A stretch of 64,000 nucleotides of DNA from [Eubacterium] eligens ATCC 27750 (lineage in GTDB: Bacteria; Bacillota; Clostridia; Lachnospirales; Lachnospiraceae), in NCBI RefSeq assembly GCF_000146185.1, contig NC_012778.1:1433001-1497000 (forward strand), read 5' to 3'. Shown piece by piece: positions 18,774 to 29,133 of this stretch (within the stretch, counting starts at the first letter, position 1; every line of letters begins with the position of its first letter). Both the position numbers and the translations under genes were made by a program. The notes under the pieces were generated by a model, which was not told the DNA's origin, ran no database searches, and saw nothing but the letters and a program-made list of their open reading frames with translations.

Positions 18774-19913
18774 TTATGTAGAAGCAACTCTTGATGCCCC
18801 ATTCATTATACTGCCATAGACTTTTCCATCATAGACAATACAGTTTCTTCCATTCTTTTTGGCAAGATAAAGTGCATTATCCGCTTCCTGATATAGTTTC
18901 TTAAAATCATTATTATAAGCCGGAACAAATCCTGCGATTCCCATACTTACAGTAACATACTTTGAAACACCGTAATATGCATGTTCTATATGTTTCTGAT
19001 CCAGATTATTTCTTATCTTCATAGCAAGTGAAATAAGACTTTCCTCATCCATATCCTGCACAAAAACAATGAACTCTTCTCCACCTGTTCTTGTAACCAC
19101 ATCCGTACTTCTCTGTGCTGAATTTTTTAGTATGCCAGCAACTGTTTTTAAGCACTCATCTCCTTTGGGATGTCCAAATGTATCATTATATTTTTTAAAA
19201 TAATCCACATCAACTGCAATCATTGCCACAGATAATCTGTTTCTCTCGCAAAAAGGCCATATTGCTTTAATTCTTGCATCAAGTCCTCTCCTATTATAAA
19301 GACCTGTTAGTGCATCATGCTCAGAATAATCTTTCTTCCTTTTAAGCTGCATATTAACGCGGACTCTCTGTACTGCAAGATTATGCTGATATGCAACCAG
19401 CAGTATAGTTGCAGCCTGAATAATACAGACATCAAAAAACATTCTTAAATCCATACTGCTTACTATAGATAGTAAAATAACCACAACTGTCTGGAACATT
19501 AATATTCCTATACATTCTGCCTTAGTAAATGCAGGTATAAAAACTATGTATACACATGCTGCCAGATAAAACAGTATGCTCCCTGACTGTGCAATATCAC
19601 ATACAGCGCCAAACATAAGATACACAAATGTAACATAAAAATAAGCTGTATATATAGCATGAAATCTGTCAAACTCATCAAGACTATACTGCTTTCTTAA
19701 AACAAACATAAATAAAAGCTGAAAGACCTCCATAAGACCAGCCACAACAATATATGTATTTCTTGCAAAAACTCCACTCCAATTTCCAATACATGCAGCA
19801 ATTACCGATACGGGCACAGCTACAGACAGTAAAACAGAAGATAAATACGCCCTCTTCATATTAATATCAGAAACCCCTCGGTTTAATTCGATCATTTTTC
19901 CCTTCGCACCCAT
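18774..19913 (-). CDS. Membrane-bound diguanylate cyclase (GGDEF)
   Basis: A 379-residue signalling protein that would make cyclic di-GMP. Six or so membrane helices fill about 15-185; the GGDEF domain follows from about 205, with HDALTGLYNRRGLD, VDVDYFKKYNDTFGH and the active-site loop RTGGEEFIVFV (GGEEF, a functional variant). The C-terminal part contains VTVSMGIAG. No EAL domain is present. I took ATG 19913 because GGGGAG lies about 9 nt upstream; an ATG six codons earlier overlaps that RBS. It has no sensory neighbour that I can link. Confidence 0.92.
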   Translation of the reverse strand: MGAKGKMIELNRGVSDINMKRAYLSSVLLSVAVPVSVIAACIGNWSGVFARNTYIVVAGLMEVFQLLFMFVLRKQYSLDEFDRFHAIYTAYFYVTFVYLMFGAVCDIAQSGSILFYLAACVYIVFIPAFTKAECIGILMFQTVVVILLSIVSSMDLRMFFDVCIIQAATILLVAYQHNLAVQRVRVNMQLKRKKDYSEHDALTGLYNRRGLDARIKAIWPFCERNRLSVAMIAVDVDYFKKYNDTFGHPKGDECLKTVAGILKNSAQRSTDVVTRTGGEEFIVFVQDMDEESLISLAMKIRNNLDQKHIEHAYYGVSKYVTVSMGIAGFVPAYNNDFKKLYQEADNALYLAKKNGRNCIVYDGKVYGSIMNGASRVAST

Positions 19914-20001
19914 ACAATCCACTCTCCCCATTAATGAATTAAAACATCATGCTTTTAATAATACAACTTTATATACATTAAAACAATAGAAAATATGAAA
20001 T

Positions 20002-20040
20002 AAGCAGTCATGCACAATACAACATGCACAACTGCTTATT
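20002..20040 (-). terminator. Terminator of gltD
   Basis: AAGCAGT ... ACTGCTT with inner TGTGCATG/CATGCACA-type pairing and an A/T-rich tail on the minus strand, 10 bp past the gltD stop. Confidence 0.8.
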
Positions 20041-20049
20041 TTTTCATAA

Positions 20050-21534
20050 TTACAGATTAGTATATCCCATAAGGTAGTAATCAACTGCTCTTGCACAGTC
20101 TCTTCCCTGTCTTATAGCTTTAACAACAAGCGACTGTCCTGTATGCATATCTCCTGCTGTAAATACTCCCGGTACACTTGTTTCAAATCCGTCTGCTGCT
20201 GTCTTTACATTAGTTCTTTCTGTAAGCTCAACGCCAAATGCATCTGTAACATATTTCTGTGAGCCCAGGAAACCTGCTGCTATCAGTACAAGCTCACATG
20301 GAAGCTCTGCTTCTGTTCCCTCCACAGGGACCATCATTCTTCTTCCTGTCTTTTCATCAGTCTTAGACTCAAGCTTTACTGTAACAACACTTGTAAGATT
20401 ACCCTTCTTATCCTTCTTGAATTCCTTAACTGTAGTTGTATATATTCTTGGATCATGTCCGAATACTGCAATTGCTTCTTCCTGACCGTAATCTGTCTTG
20501 CAGACTAAAGGCCACTGTGGCCAAGGATTGTTCTCCGCACGCTCATCTGGTGCTTTTGGCATCATCTCAAGCTGTGTTACCGACTTACAGCCATGTCTTA
20601 TACATGTTCCGACACAGTCATTACCTGTATCACCACCACCGATAACGATAACATTTTTATCCTTTGCAGAAATGTATCTGCCATCCTTAAGTCCTGAATC
20701 AAGAAGACTCTTTGTAGTTGCTGTAAGGAAATCTACTGCAAAGTATATTCCATTGGCATCTCTTCCAGGAGCATTGATATCTCTTGGATTAGCAGCACCA
20801 CACGCAAGTACTACAGCATCATAATCTGCCATAAGCTTCTTAGCCTTAATGTTCTCACCAACATTTGCATTAGTTACGAACTCAATGCCTTCTTCCTTCA
20901 TAATATCAAGCTTTCTGTCAATTATATGCTTTTCAAGCTTCATATTAGGAATGCCATATCTTAAAAGTCCACCGATACGGTCAGCTCTTTCATATACAGT
21001 AACACTGTGTCCTCTCTGATTTAACTGGTCTGCTACAGCAAGTCCGGCAGGACCTGAACCCACTACAGCAATTCTTTTCTTAGTTCTTACCTTAGGAGGA
21101 TTTGCTTTCGCATAACCTTTGGCATACGCATGTTCAATGATTGCCATTTCATTCTCTTTAGTACATACTGCCTTGCCATTAAGTCCGCATGTACATGCCT
21201 TTTCACAGAGTGCAGGACACACACGGCTTGTAAATTCAGGGAAGTTACTTGTCTTATGTAACCTGTGATATGCCTGTTCCCAGTTTCCTGTGTAAAGAAG
21301 ATCATTCCATTCCGGAATAAGATTATTAAGAGGACATCCGCTAGTCATTCCCTTTATTGTCATACCAGACTGGCAGAATGGCACGCCACAGTCCATGCAG
21401 CGTGAACTCTGCTTTCTCTGCTCATCTTCTGACAGAGGTGTATGAAATTCATTAAAATTCTTTATTCTTTCCTTAGGTGAAACCGCTGTGGCTTCAACTC
21501 TTTCATAGTCTAAAAATCCTGTTGGCTTTCCCAT
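20050..21534 (-). CDS. gltD: Glutamate synthase small subunit
   Basis: A 494-residue NADPH-dependent subunit that passes electrons from NADPH via FAD and 4Fe-4S clusters to GltB. N-terminal cysteines (CMDCGVPFC, CPLNNLIPEW, CPALCEKACTCG) bind clusters. FAD site VGSGPAGLAVADQLNQRG near residue 150 and NADP site VIVIGGGDTGNDC near 295 are intact, and the C-terminal GDMHTGQSLVV is the second FAD segment. It lies 60 bp downstream of gltB in the same direction, the usual order gltB-gltD, ended by its own hairpin. Confidence 0.97.
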   Translation of the reverse strand: MGKPTGFLDYERVEATAVSPKERIKNFNEFHTPLSEDEQRKQSSRCMDCGVPFCQSGMTIKGMTSGCPLNNLIPEWNDLLYTGNWEQAYHRLHKTSNFPEFTSRVCPALCEKACTCGLNGKAVCTKENEMAIIEHAYAKGYAKANPPKVRTKKRIAVVGSGPAGLAVADQLNQRGHSVTVYERADRIGGLLRYGIPNMKLEKHIIDRKLDIMKEEGIEFVTNANVGENIKAKKLMADYDAVVLACGAANPRDINAPGRDANGIYFAVDFLTATTKSLLDSGLKDGRYISAKDKNVIVIGGGDTGNDCVGTCIRHGCKSVTQLEMMPKAPDERAENNPWPQWPLVCKTDYGQEEAIAVFGHDPRIYTTTVKEFKKDKKGNLTSVVTVKLESKTDEKTGRRMMVPVEGTEAELPCELVLIAAGFLGSQKYVTDAFGVELTERTNVKTAADGFETSVPGVFTAGDMHTGQSLVVKAIRQGRDCARAVDYYLMGYTNL

Positions 21535-21595
21535 GGTTAGCTCCTTTCATGTATGTTATAAACTTGCACTGTCCTTTTTCTACATCTTGCGCACC

Positions 21596-24500
21596 CTACT
21601 TGGTAGCCGCATAGAATGCTTCTATCTGAGCCTGTTCGCTGCTAAGTCCTTTTTCTTCCATCTGTACTATCATGTTAAGCATCTTCTTATAATCATGTGG
21701 CATGATTTTCTTGAACTTTGGAAGATATTCTCCGAAGTTGTCAAGTATTTCCTTGCCCTTCTTAGAATTAGTATAAGCAACATGTTCTGTTATAAGCTGC
21801 TTTAACTCAAGGACATCATATTTGTTAGAAACTGCTTCCATTGAAACGAGCTGCTTATTAACTCTCTTGTAAAGGCTTGTGTCTTCATCAAGAACATAAG
21901 CAATTCCACCGCTCATACCAGCAGCAAAGTTCTTGCCAGTCTTGCCTAATACTACTACTGTACCACCTGTCATATATTCACAGCCGTGGTCACCAGTTCC
22001 CTCAACAACTGCTGTTGCACCTGAATTTCTTACACAGAATCTTTCTCCGGCAACACCATTGATGAACGCCTTACCACTTGTAGCACCATATAATGCAACA
22101 TTACCGATGATGATATTCTCATCTTCCTTATAAGTACTTCCTGTTGGTGGATATACAATAAGCTTTCCACCTGAAAGTCCCTTTCCAAAGTAATCGTTAC
22201 TATCACCTACAAGTTCAAGTGTAAGTCCCTTAGGAATAAATGCACCAAAGCTCTGTCCGCCTGCGCCATTACATTTTACTGTATATGTATCATCATCAAG
22301 CTTATCATCAAATCTTCTTGTAATCTCAGCGCCAAGAAGTGTTCCTAATGTACGGTCTGTATTGGCAACATCGATTTCAAGACTTCTCTTGCTTCCTGTC
22401 TCCATGGCAGATTCGAACTTCTTAAGTAAAATCTTTTCATCAACTGTCTTCTCAAGTTCGAAATCAAATACATTTTTCTTATCATAATGTATCTTTGTCT
22501 GCTTAACATATGGATTATCAAGAATCTGTGATAAATCAATCTCTGCTGAACGTCCGCTCTTGGCAACATTCTTCTGCTCAAGCAGATCTGTTCTTCCTAC
22601 CAGCTCATCAAGTGTCTTAATTCCTAAGTCAGCCATTATCTCACGGAGTTCCTGTGCAATGAATCTCATGAAATTAACAACATATTCAGGCTTACCTGTA
22701 AATCTCTTGCGAAGCTCAGGATTCTGTGTTGCAACACCAACAGGGCATGTATCAAGGTTACATACTCTCATCATTACGCATCCCATAGTTACAAGTGGAG
22801 CTGTTGCAAATCCGAATTCCTCTGCACCAAGCATTGCTGCGATAGCAACGTCTCTTCCGCTCATTAACTTACCATCTGTCTCAATAATAACCTTATTACG
22901 CAGTCCGTTCATTGTAAGTGTCTGATGAGCCTCTGCAAGACCTAATTCCCAAGGAAGTCCGGCATTATGTATAGAGCTTCTTGGAGCTGCACCAGTACCT
23001 CCGTCATAACCAGAAATAAGAATTACCTGTGCGCCCGCCTTGGCAACACCTGATGCAACTGTACCAACACCAGCTTCTGAAACAAGCTTGACTGATATTC
23101 TTGCATTCTTGTTAGCATTCTTAAGGTCGTATATAAGCTGTGCCAGATCCTCAATTGAATATATATCATGATGTGGTGGTGGTGAAATAAGCGCAACACC
23201 CGGAGTTGAAAGACGAGTCTTTGCAATCCAAGGATACACCTTCTTTCCTGGAAGATGTCCACCTTCACCCGGCTTAGCGCCCTGTGCCATCTTAATCTGA
23301 ATCTCCTGTGCGCTTACAAGGTATCTTGAAGTAACGCCGAATCTTCCTGATGCAACCTGCTTGATTGCAGAGCATCTGTTAAGACCATCCGGACCAACCT
23401 TTAATCTGTCAATGTCCTCTCCACCTTCACCTGAGTTAGACTTACCATGAAGCATGTTCATGGCAATAGCCATAGTTTCATGTGCCTCTCTTGATATTGA
23501 ACCATATGACATAGCACCAGTCTTGAATCTTCTTACGATAGAATCAACACTTTCAACCTCATCAATGCTGATTCCCTTCTTAGGGAACTTAATGTTCATA
23601 AGACCTCTTAAGTTCTTAACACCCTCTTCCTTATTAACAAGAGCTGTATATTCCTTAAATGTCTTGTAATCTCCTGTTCTTGTAGCAAGCTGTAACAAAT
23701 GTATTGTCTGTGGGTTATACAGATGTTCTTCCTTGCCGCTTCTCATCTTATGAGCGCCTGAGCTGTCAAGAGTAGTATCTGTAGAAAGTCCAAGTGGATC
23801 AAATGCCTTAGAGTGAAGTGTCTCAACATCTTCCTGAATATCATTTAGTGACACGCCTTCAATTCTTGAAACTGTACCCTTAAAGTATTTATCTATAACA
23901 TCTGAATTAATTCCAATTGCCTCAAATATCTTAGCACCCTGATATGACTGGATTGTTGAAATACCCATCTTGGCAGCAATCTTAACAATACCTGTGATAA
24001 TTGCCTTATTGTAATCATCAACTGCTGCATAATAATCCTTGTCAAGCATATTAAGGTCGATAAGCTCCTGAATACTCTCCTGTGCAAGATATGGGTTAAT
24101 TGCAGAAGCACCATATCCAAGAAGAGTTGCAAAATGATGGACATCTCTTGGCTCACCACTCTCTAAGATTACAGCCATGCTTGTTCTCTTCTTAGTCTGT
24201 ACAAGATACTGCTGTAATGCAGCAACCGCAAGTAATGAAGGAATAGCAACATGGTTCTCATCAACACCTCTGTCTGAAAGAATAATAATATTAGCACCTT
24301 CTCTGTGTGCTCTGTCAACCTCAACAAATAAGTGGTCGATAGCTCTTTCAAGTGAAGTGTTCTTATAATATATAATAGGAATAGTCTCTACCTTAAATCC
24401 TTCAACATTCATATTCTTAATCTTAAGAAGGTCTGTGTTAGTAAGGATTGGATCATTAATTCTTAACTGTTTGCAGTTTTCAGCCTTTTCCTCAAGAATA

Positions 24501-26134
24501 TTACCCTCTGTTCCAAGATAAACAGTTGTTGATGTAACAACCTTCTCTCTTATTGAATCAATTGGTGGGTTAGTAACCTGTGCAAATAACTGTTTGAAAT
24601 AATTAAACAGTGGCTGATGCTTGTTAGAAAGTACTGCAAGTGGTGTATCAATACCCATTGCTCCTGTCTGCTCTGTTCCATTAAGCGCCATAGGAAGTAT
24701 TGAAGTCTTGAAGTCCTCGTATGTATAACCAAATGCTTTCTGGAGTCTTGCTCTTTCTTCCTTAGTATGAACAGGAACCTTCTTGTTAGGAATCTTTAAA
24801 TCCTTAAGCTGGATAAGATTACTGTCAAGCCACTCACCATAAGGATTCTTAGTTGCATACTCTTCCTTAAGCTTATCATCCTCTATAAGTTCACCCTTAA
24901 CGGTATCTATAAGAAGCATTTTACCAGGTCTTAATCTGTCCTTTAACTTAATTCTACTCTCTGGGATTGGGAGTGCACCAACCTCTGAAGAAAGAATAAG
25001 ATAACCATCGTTAGTGATATAATATCTTGAAGGACGAAGACCATTACGGTCAAGCACTGCTCCAAAGTAGTCTCCATCTGTAAATGCGATAGAAGCCGGA
25101 CCATCCCAAGGCTCCATCATTGTTGCATAATACTGGTAGAAGTCCTTCTTCTCCTGTGCCATTGCACCATTATTAATCCATGGTTCTGGAATTGTAATCA
25201 TAACAGCAAGTGGAAGCGGCATGCCATTCATAACAAAGAACTCAAGTGTGTTATCTAACATTGCTGAATCTGAACCATTAGTATTAACAACCGGAGTAAT
25301 CTTTGACATTTCATCTTCAAGATATGGAGATGTCATTGTCTCTTCTCTTGCTAACATTCTGTCGGCATTACCCTTGATAGTATTAATCTCACCGTTATGT
25401 ACCATGAATCTGTTAGGATGAGCTCTCTCCCAGCTTGGGTTAGTGTTAGTTGAGAATCTTGAATGAACAAGTGCAATAGCTGACTCATAATCAGGATTTT
25501 CAAGGTCGCCAAAGAACTGACGAAGCTGTCCTACAAGGAACATACCTTTGTATACAATCGTTCTGCTTGATAATGAACATACGTAAGTTGTATCTTCTGC
25601 TGTCTGCTCAAATACTCGTCTTGCAACATAAAGTCTTCTGTCGAACTCAATTCCTTTAGCTGCATTGGCAGGTCTTTTTACAAATCCCTGCATGATATAT
25701 GGCATACAGTCAACCGCCTTTTTACCAAGGACATTAGGAAATGTTGGAACATCTCTCCAACCTAAGAATTCAAGTCCTTCCTTCTCAACAATGATTTCGA
25801 ACATCTTCTTGGCTCTGTTTCTTGCCAGTTCATCCTGTGGGAAGAAAAACATTCCAACGCCATAATCGCGCTCATCTCCAAGCTCAATTCCTAATGGCTT
25901 TACGGCTTTCTTAAAGAATTTGTGTGATATCTGAAGAAGGATACCAACACCATCACCAGTCTTTCCTTCTGCATCTTTACCAGCTCTATGCTCAAGATTT
26001 TCTACAATGCTTAAAGCATCAGATACTGTCTGATGTGTCTTAATTCCATTAATACTTACAATAGCTCCGATACCACAGGCATCATGCTCAAGTTCAGATC
26101 TATAAAGACCAGGCTGTTTGATTTCATTTTCCAT
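21596..26134 (-). CDS. gltB: Glutamate synthase large subunit
   Basis: A 1512-residue enzyme converting glutamine and 2-oxoglutarate to two glutamates. After a short propeptide the glutaminase domain begins at the catalytic Cys of ACGIGAIVS. The FMN-binding synthase domain is in the middle, with the 3Fe-4S motif CVMMRVCNLDTC near residue 1140, and the C-terminal GXGXG beta-helix domain follows (GGQSFGAF, TGGTVVVLG). I chose ATG 26134: AAAGG is upstream and the promoter's likely start point (about 26173) lies downstream of the more distal in-frame start. Length is normal for the family. gltD follows. Confidence 0.97.
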   Translation of the reverse strand: MENEIKQPGLYRSELEHDACGIGAIVSINGIKTHQTVSDALSIVENLEHRAGKDAEGKTGDGVGILLQISHKFFKKAVKPLGIELGDERDYGVGMFFFPQDELARNRAKKMFEIIVEKEGLEFLGWRDVPTFPNVLGKKAVDCMPYIMQGFVKRPANAAKGIEFDRRLYVARRVFEQTAEDTTYVCSLSSRTIVYKGMFLVGQLRQFFGDLENPDYESAIALVHSRFSTNTNPSWERAHPNRFMVHNGEINTIKGNADRMLAREETMTSPYLEDEMSKITPVVNTNGSDSAMLDNTLEFFVMNGMPLPLAVMITIPEPWINNGAMAQEKKDFYQYYATMMEPWDGPASIAFTDGDYFGAVLDRNGLRPSRYYITNDGYLILSSEVGALPIPESRIKLKDRLRPGKMLLIDTVKGELIEDDKLKEEYATKNPYGEWLDSNLIQLKDLKIPNKKVPVHTKEERARLQKAFGYTYEDFKTSILPMALNGTEQTGAMGIDTPLAVLSNKHQPLFNYFKQLFAQVTNPPIDSIREKVVTSTTVYLGTEGNILEEKAENCKQLRINDPILTNTDLLKIKNMNVEGFKVETIPIIYYKNTSLERAIDHLFVEVDRAHREGANIIILSDRGVDENHVAIPSLLAVAALQQYLVQTKKRTSMAVILESGEPRDVHHFATLLGYGASAINPYLAQESIQELIDLNMLDKDYYAAVDDYNKAIITGIVKIAAKMGISTIQSYQGAKIFEAIGINSDVIDKYFKGTVSRIEGVSLNDIQEDVETLHSKAFDPLGLSTDTTLDSSGAHKMRSGKEEHLYNPQTIHLLQLATRTGDYKTFKEYTALVNKEEGVKNLRGLMNIKFPKKGISIDEVESVDSIVRRFKTGAMSYGSISREAHETMAIAMNMLHGKSNSGEGGEDIDRLKVGPDGLNRCSAIKQVASGRFGVTSRYLVSAQEIQIKMAQGAKPGEGGHLPGKKVYPWIAKTRLSTPGVALISPPPHHDIYSIEDLAQLIYDLKNANKNARISVKLVSEAGVGTVASGVAKAGAQVILISGYDGGTGAAPRSSIHNAGLPWELGLAEAHQTLTMNGLRNKVIIETDGKLMSGRDVAIAAMLGAEEFGFATAPLVTMGCVMMRVCNLDTCPVGVATQNPELRKRFTGKPEYVVNFMRFIAQELREIMADLGIKTLDELVGRTDLLEQKNVAKSGRSAEIDLSQILDNPYVKQTKIHYDKKNVFDFELEKTVDEKILLKKFESAMETGSKRSLEIDVANTDRTLGTLLGAEITRRFDDKLDDDTYTVKCNGAGGQSFGAFIPKGLTLELVGDSNDYFGKGLSGGKLIVYPPTGSTYKEDENIIIGNVALYGATSGKAFINGVAGERFCVRNSGATAVVEGTGDHGCEYMTGGTVVVLGKTGKNFAAGMSGGIAYVLDEDTSLYKRVNKQLVSMEAVSNKYDVLELKQLITEHVAYTNSKKGKEILDNFGEYLPKFKKIMPHDYKKMLNMIVQMEEKGLSSEQAQIEAFYAATK

Positions 26135-26179
26135 AAGTCTAATCATCCTTTCGTATATTCTAAAGCTTTGCTTGCACAT

Positions 26180-26209
26180 AATATACTCCTGTTTTATAGG
26201 TTTTGTAAA
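26180..26209 (-). promoter_or_regulatory. Promoter of gltBD
   Basis: Minus strand: -35 TTTACA (26204-26209), 18-bp spacer, -10 TATATT (26180-26185), about 45 bp before the gltB ATG. Confidence 0.7.
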
Positions 26210-26226
26210 TATTTTTTTGTTCTAAT

Positions 26227-26273
26227 TGTCTGATAATATGACTATTAGTGTTATTCATTATAATTATCAGACA
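26227..26273 (-). promoter_or_regulatory. 11-bp perfect dyad upstream of gltB promoter
   Basis: TGTCTGATAAT (26227-26237) and ATTATCAGACA (26263-26273) are perfect inverted repeats, centres 36 bp apart, lying just upstream of the gltB -35. The spacing fits a dimeric activator or two half-sites rather than a terminator, as no T-tract follows. The rest of 26274-26430 is A/T-rich with no gene that I see. Confidence 0.6.
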
Positions 26274-26428
26274 TTTTAGAGAATTGTTGCAATATTATCT
26301 CTTAAAACACAGATATTAACATTATTTATTATAATCTGATTTTTGCTTAATCTCTGCCTGTTTTTTAGATAAAAGTTGAATTGTTTCTAAATTGTGTCTC
26401 ATTTTTACCTATTCGTATAAAATTAGTA

Positions 26429-26481
26429 AAAAAATAAAGTGACAAAACCCTGCATATTAATTTACAAGGTTTTATCACTTT
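26429..26481 (-). terminator. Terminator of the lipid kinase transcript
   Basis: 14-bp stem (26436-26449 and 26468-26481) with one mismatch, followed on the minus strand by TTTTTTT at 26429-26435. Confidence 0.88.
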
Positions 26482-26501
26482 ATATTATTAATGATTATCA
26501 A

Positions 26502-27413
26502 TTAGTTATTAACAGGTACTCCTCCTATCAGGAAATCAACTGCTTTCTCCTTAACAGAAAACTGTATTTCTGTATGTTCTCCTCCATATTCACCATCAAG
26601 TGTCCATGATACAGGCTGTGGTGATTCAAACCTTACAGACTCGGTCTTCCATGTACATACCCAGTCACATTTGCTTAGGTCTTTAGTTATAAAAGCATTA
26701 ATAAGCGATTGGACTGCTATAGGATTGTTAAGCTCTCTTATCATGGTAACTTCAAATAATCCATCCTGCAGATTAACATCATTGCCGGTAAGATTCTTTA
26801 TTCCACCAACTGAATCTGTATTGCTTATCATTCCATATACAAAATTGCCCTCAACATTCATCTCCTCAGAATATACACGCATATACTGTGGTTTAATAGT
26901 TGATAAGCTTCTGACTGCTTCAATTACATAAGCCTGATGTCCAAGTATATTCTTAAGATTCTGTGGAGTTCCATAAGAAACCCTTGTAAACGCCCCAAAT
27001 GCAGCAACATAATTAAATGAGCGTTCTCCATTTACAATTCCTACATCACAAGGAAAACGTTTACCCTTTGCTATATTAACAGCGGCCTTCGTCATATTTC
27101 TTGGAATTCCCAGACTCGCAGCAAAATCATTCGTTGTTCCACTAGGAATATACCCTATCGGCGGCTTCTCTCCTTTATACTTAAGAACAGCCGCAACCGT
27201 TTCATTAAGAGTACCATCTCCACCACTACATGTTATGACATCATACCTGCCTTCATTATCTAAAATGTGCTGATAACCATCAAGCGGTGCCTTAGTCGGA
27301 TATACAGTAATCTCATATCCAGCCTTAGAAAACACCTGTATTATCTTCATCAGCTGATTCTTAATCTGAGCTTTTCCTGAGTTTGGATTAAAAACAAACA
27401 GCATCTTCATCAT
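26502..27413 (-). CDS. Diacylglycerol/lipid kinase family protein (YegS/DgkB-like)
   Basis: A 303-residue enzyme of the DAGK catalytic family that phosphorylates a membrane lipid such as diacylglycerol. Seen: LFVFNPNSGKAQ at the N-terminus, the nucleotide loop CSGGDGTLNE near residue 70, and PSGTTNDFAASLGIPR, followed by the beta-sandwich C-terminal domain with DGEYGGEHTEIQF. I chose ATG 27413 because AGGTGA, which includes the stop of the preceding gene, lies 4 nt upstream. It is thus coupled to the upstream MBL-fold gene. Confidence 0.93.
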   Translation of the reverse strand: MMKMLFVFNPNSGKAQIKNQLMKIIQVFSKAGYEITVYPTKAPLDGYQHILDNEGRYDVITCSGGDGTLNETVAAVLKYKGEKPPIGYIPSGTTNDFAASLGIPRNMTKAAVNIAKGKRFPCDVGIVNGERSFNYVAAFGAFTRVSYGTPQNLKNILGHQAYVIEAVRSLSTIKPQYMRVYSEEMNVEGNFVYGMISNTDSVGGIKNLTGNDVNLQDGLFEVTMIRELNNPIAVQSLINAFITKDLSKCDWVCTWKTESVRFESPQPVSWTLDGEYGGEHTEIQFSVKEKAVDFLIGGVPVNN

Positions 27414-27415
27414 AA

Positions 27416-29029
27416 TCACCTGTCCCATTTATCACATAATGCATTAATCTGATCTGTAAACTTAGCCAGATCTTTATTCGTACCACCCTCATTGTGTGTA
27501 ATAACTGTCATGAGACGCTTTCCAGCAGCAACAAGTCTGTCAAATACAGTTTTACCACGCTGTGTACTCGTCGTTCTTCTAGTCTTTCTTTCCTTAACTC
27601 CTTCAGAGATAACTCTGTCTGCAATAAAATCATAACTTCCGCCTGTATATGGTGCCATGGCATCATAACCATATTCTTCTTTAAGGCATTCCGTAAACTC
27701 GTCACACACACTGTCTTCGCCATGCACAACAAACACCTTTTTAGGCTTTGTGTCAAATGCATTAATCCAACAAAGAAGCCCATCTTTATCAGCATGACCA
27801 CTTGAACCCTTAAGCTGTACAATCTCTGCCTTTATCTGTATCGGTTCACCAAACAGTTTAATCTCCTCTGCGCCATCAACTATTATACGGCCTGTTGTTC
27901 CAACAGCCTGATAACCGACAAATACAATTGTACACTCTGGTCTCCACAAATTATGCTTCAGGTGATGTCTTATTCTTCCCGCTTCACACATACCTGATGA
28001 AGAAATAATAACCTTAGGATTAGGATCAAAGTTAATCTGCTTTGATTCATCACCCGTAGTTGCATACTTAAGTCCTGGAAATGAAAGCGGATTAATCCCC
28101 TTTCTTACAAGCTCGACTGCTTCATCATCAAAGCAGCTCTCAACATTCTTAATAAATATGTTAGTTGCCTCAATTGCAAGCGGACTGTCCATATATACAT
28201 CAAAGTCCCTGCCAACAAGATTATCTTCTTTAATCTTTCTTATAATATAGAGAAGCTCCTGTGTCCTTCCGACAGCGAATGAAGGAATAACAACATTACC
28301 TCCTCTTTCAAATGTTCTCTTGAATATATTCGTTAAATCTTCAACATAGTTAGGAGTTCCACCGTGGCTTCTGTTACCATAGGTTGATTCCATGACTACA
28401 TAATCAGCGTCTGTAACATGCTTCGGGTCTTTAATTATAGGCTTGTTAATATTACCTATATCACCCGAAAACACAATCTTCTCTGTTACATCACCATTCT
28501 CTGTCTTCTCTGTTGCCCATACCTCAATACTTGCTGAACCAAGAAGATGTCCTACATCTGTAAATCTTATCTTAATTCCTTCTGCAATATCATATACCCT
28601 GTCATACTCACAGCCTACGAACTGCTTGCAGACATTAACTGCTGCATCCATATCATACAATGGAACGAATTCCTTAAGCTTTCCACCTGATCTTGCAGCC
28701 TTTCTGTTTCTCCATTCAGCTTCAAACATCTGGATATGTGCGCTGTCTCTTAACATTATCTCACATAACTGTGCTGTAGCCGATGTTGAATACACCTGCC
28801 CCCTGAATCCATTCACATACATAAGTGGAATAAGACCTGAATGGTCAATGTGTGCGTGTGTCAGCAATATGCAATCCACATCAGATGCCACAACCGGAAG
28901 CTCCTGATTCTCATATACATCATTACCCTGTTCCATACCGCAGTCTACAAGAATATTAAGACCTGCCGCCTGTAAGAAATGACAGCTTCCTGTTACCTCA
29001 TGATCCGCGCCTAAAAATGTTAGTTTCAT
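27416..29029 (-). CDS. MBL-fold/beta-CASP RNA-specificity hydrolase
   Basis: A 537-residue metallo-beta-lactamase-fold protein with a beta-CASP insertion and a C-terminal RNA-specificity motif, like CPSF-73/YsH1-type ribonucleases. The zinc motif LTHAHIDHSGLIP, the later GHLLGSASIE and SGDIGN, and the KH/RMMBL-type segment LKGSSGHADKDGLL are intact. Residues beyond about 465 form an extra basic tail (KERKTRRTTSTQRG). ATG 29029 is preceded by GAGG at 6 nt. It overlaps or abuts the lipid kinase gene, so they are co-expressed. Likely an RNA nuclease, but substrates are unknown. Confidence 0.9.
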   Translation of the reverse strand: MKLTFLGADHEVTGSCHFLQAAGLNILVDCGMEQGNDVYENQELPVVASDVDCILLTHAHIDHSGLIPLMYVNGFRGQVYSTSATAQLCEIMLRDSAHIQMFEAEWRNRKAARSGGKLKEFVPLYDMDAAVNVCKQFVGCEYDRVYDIAEGIKIRFTDVGHLLGSASIEVWATEKTENGDVTEKIVFSGDIGNINKPIIKDPKHVTDADYVVMESTYGNRSHGGTPNYVEDLTNIFKRTFERGGNVVIPSFAVGRTQELLYIIRKIKEDNLVGRDFDVYMDSPLAIEATNIFIKNVESCFDDEAVELVRKGINPLSFPGLKYATTGDESKQINFDPNPKVIISSSGMCEAGRIRHHLKHNLWRPECTIVFVGYQAVGTTGRIIVDGAEEIKLFGEPIQIKAEIVQLKGSSGHADKDGLLCWINAFDTKPKKVFVVHGEDSVCDEFTECLKEEYGYDAMAPYTGGSYDFIADRVISEGVKERKTRRTTSTQRGKTVFDRLVAAGKRLMTVITHNEGGTNKDLAKFTDQINALCDKWDR

Positions 29030-29133
29030 AATATGCCTCATTTCCGCGTCAACGCTATTTTTTCACGATATTTCTGATGTAATTGTAACATTTTCCTATG
29101 TAAAATTAAATACAATCATATATAAAAATTGTA

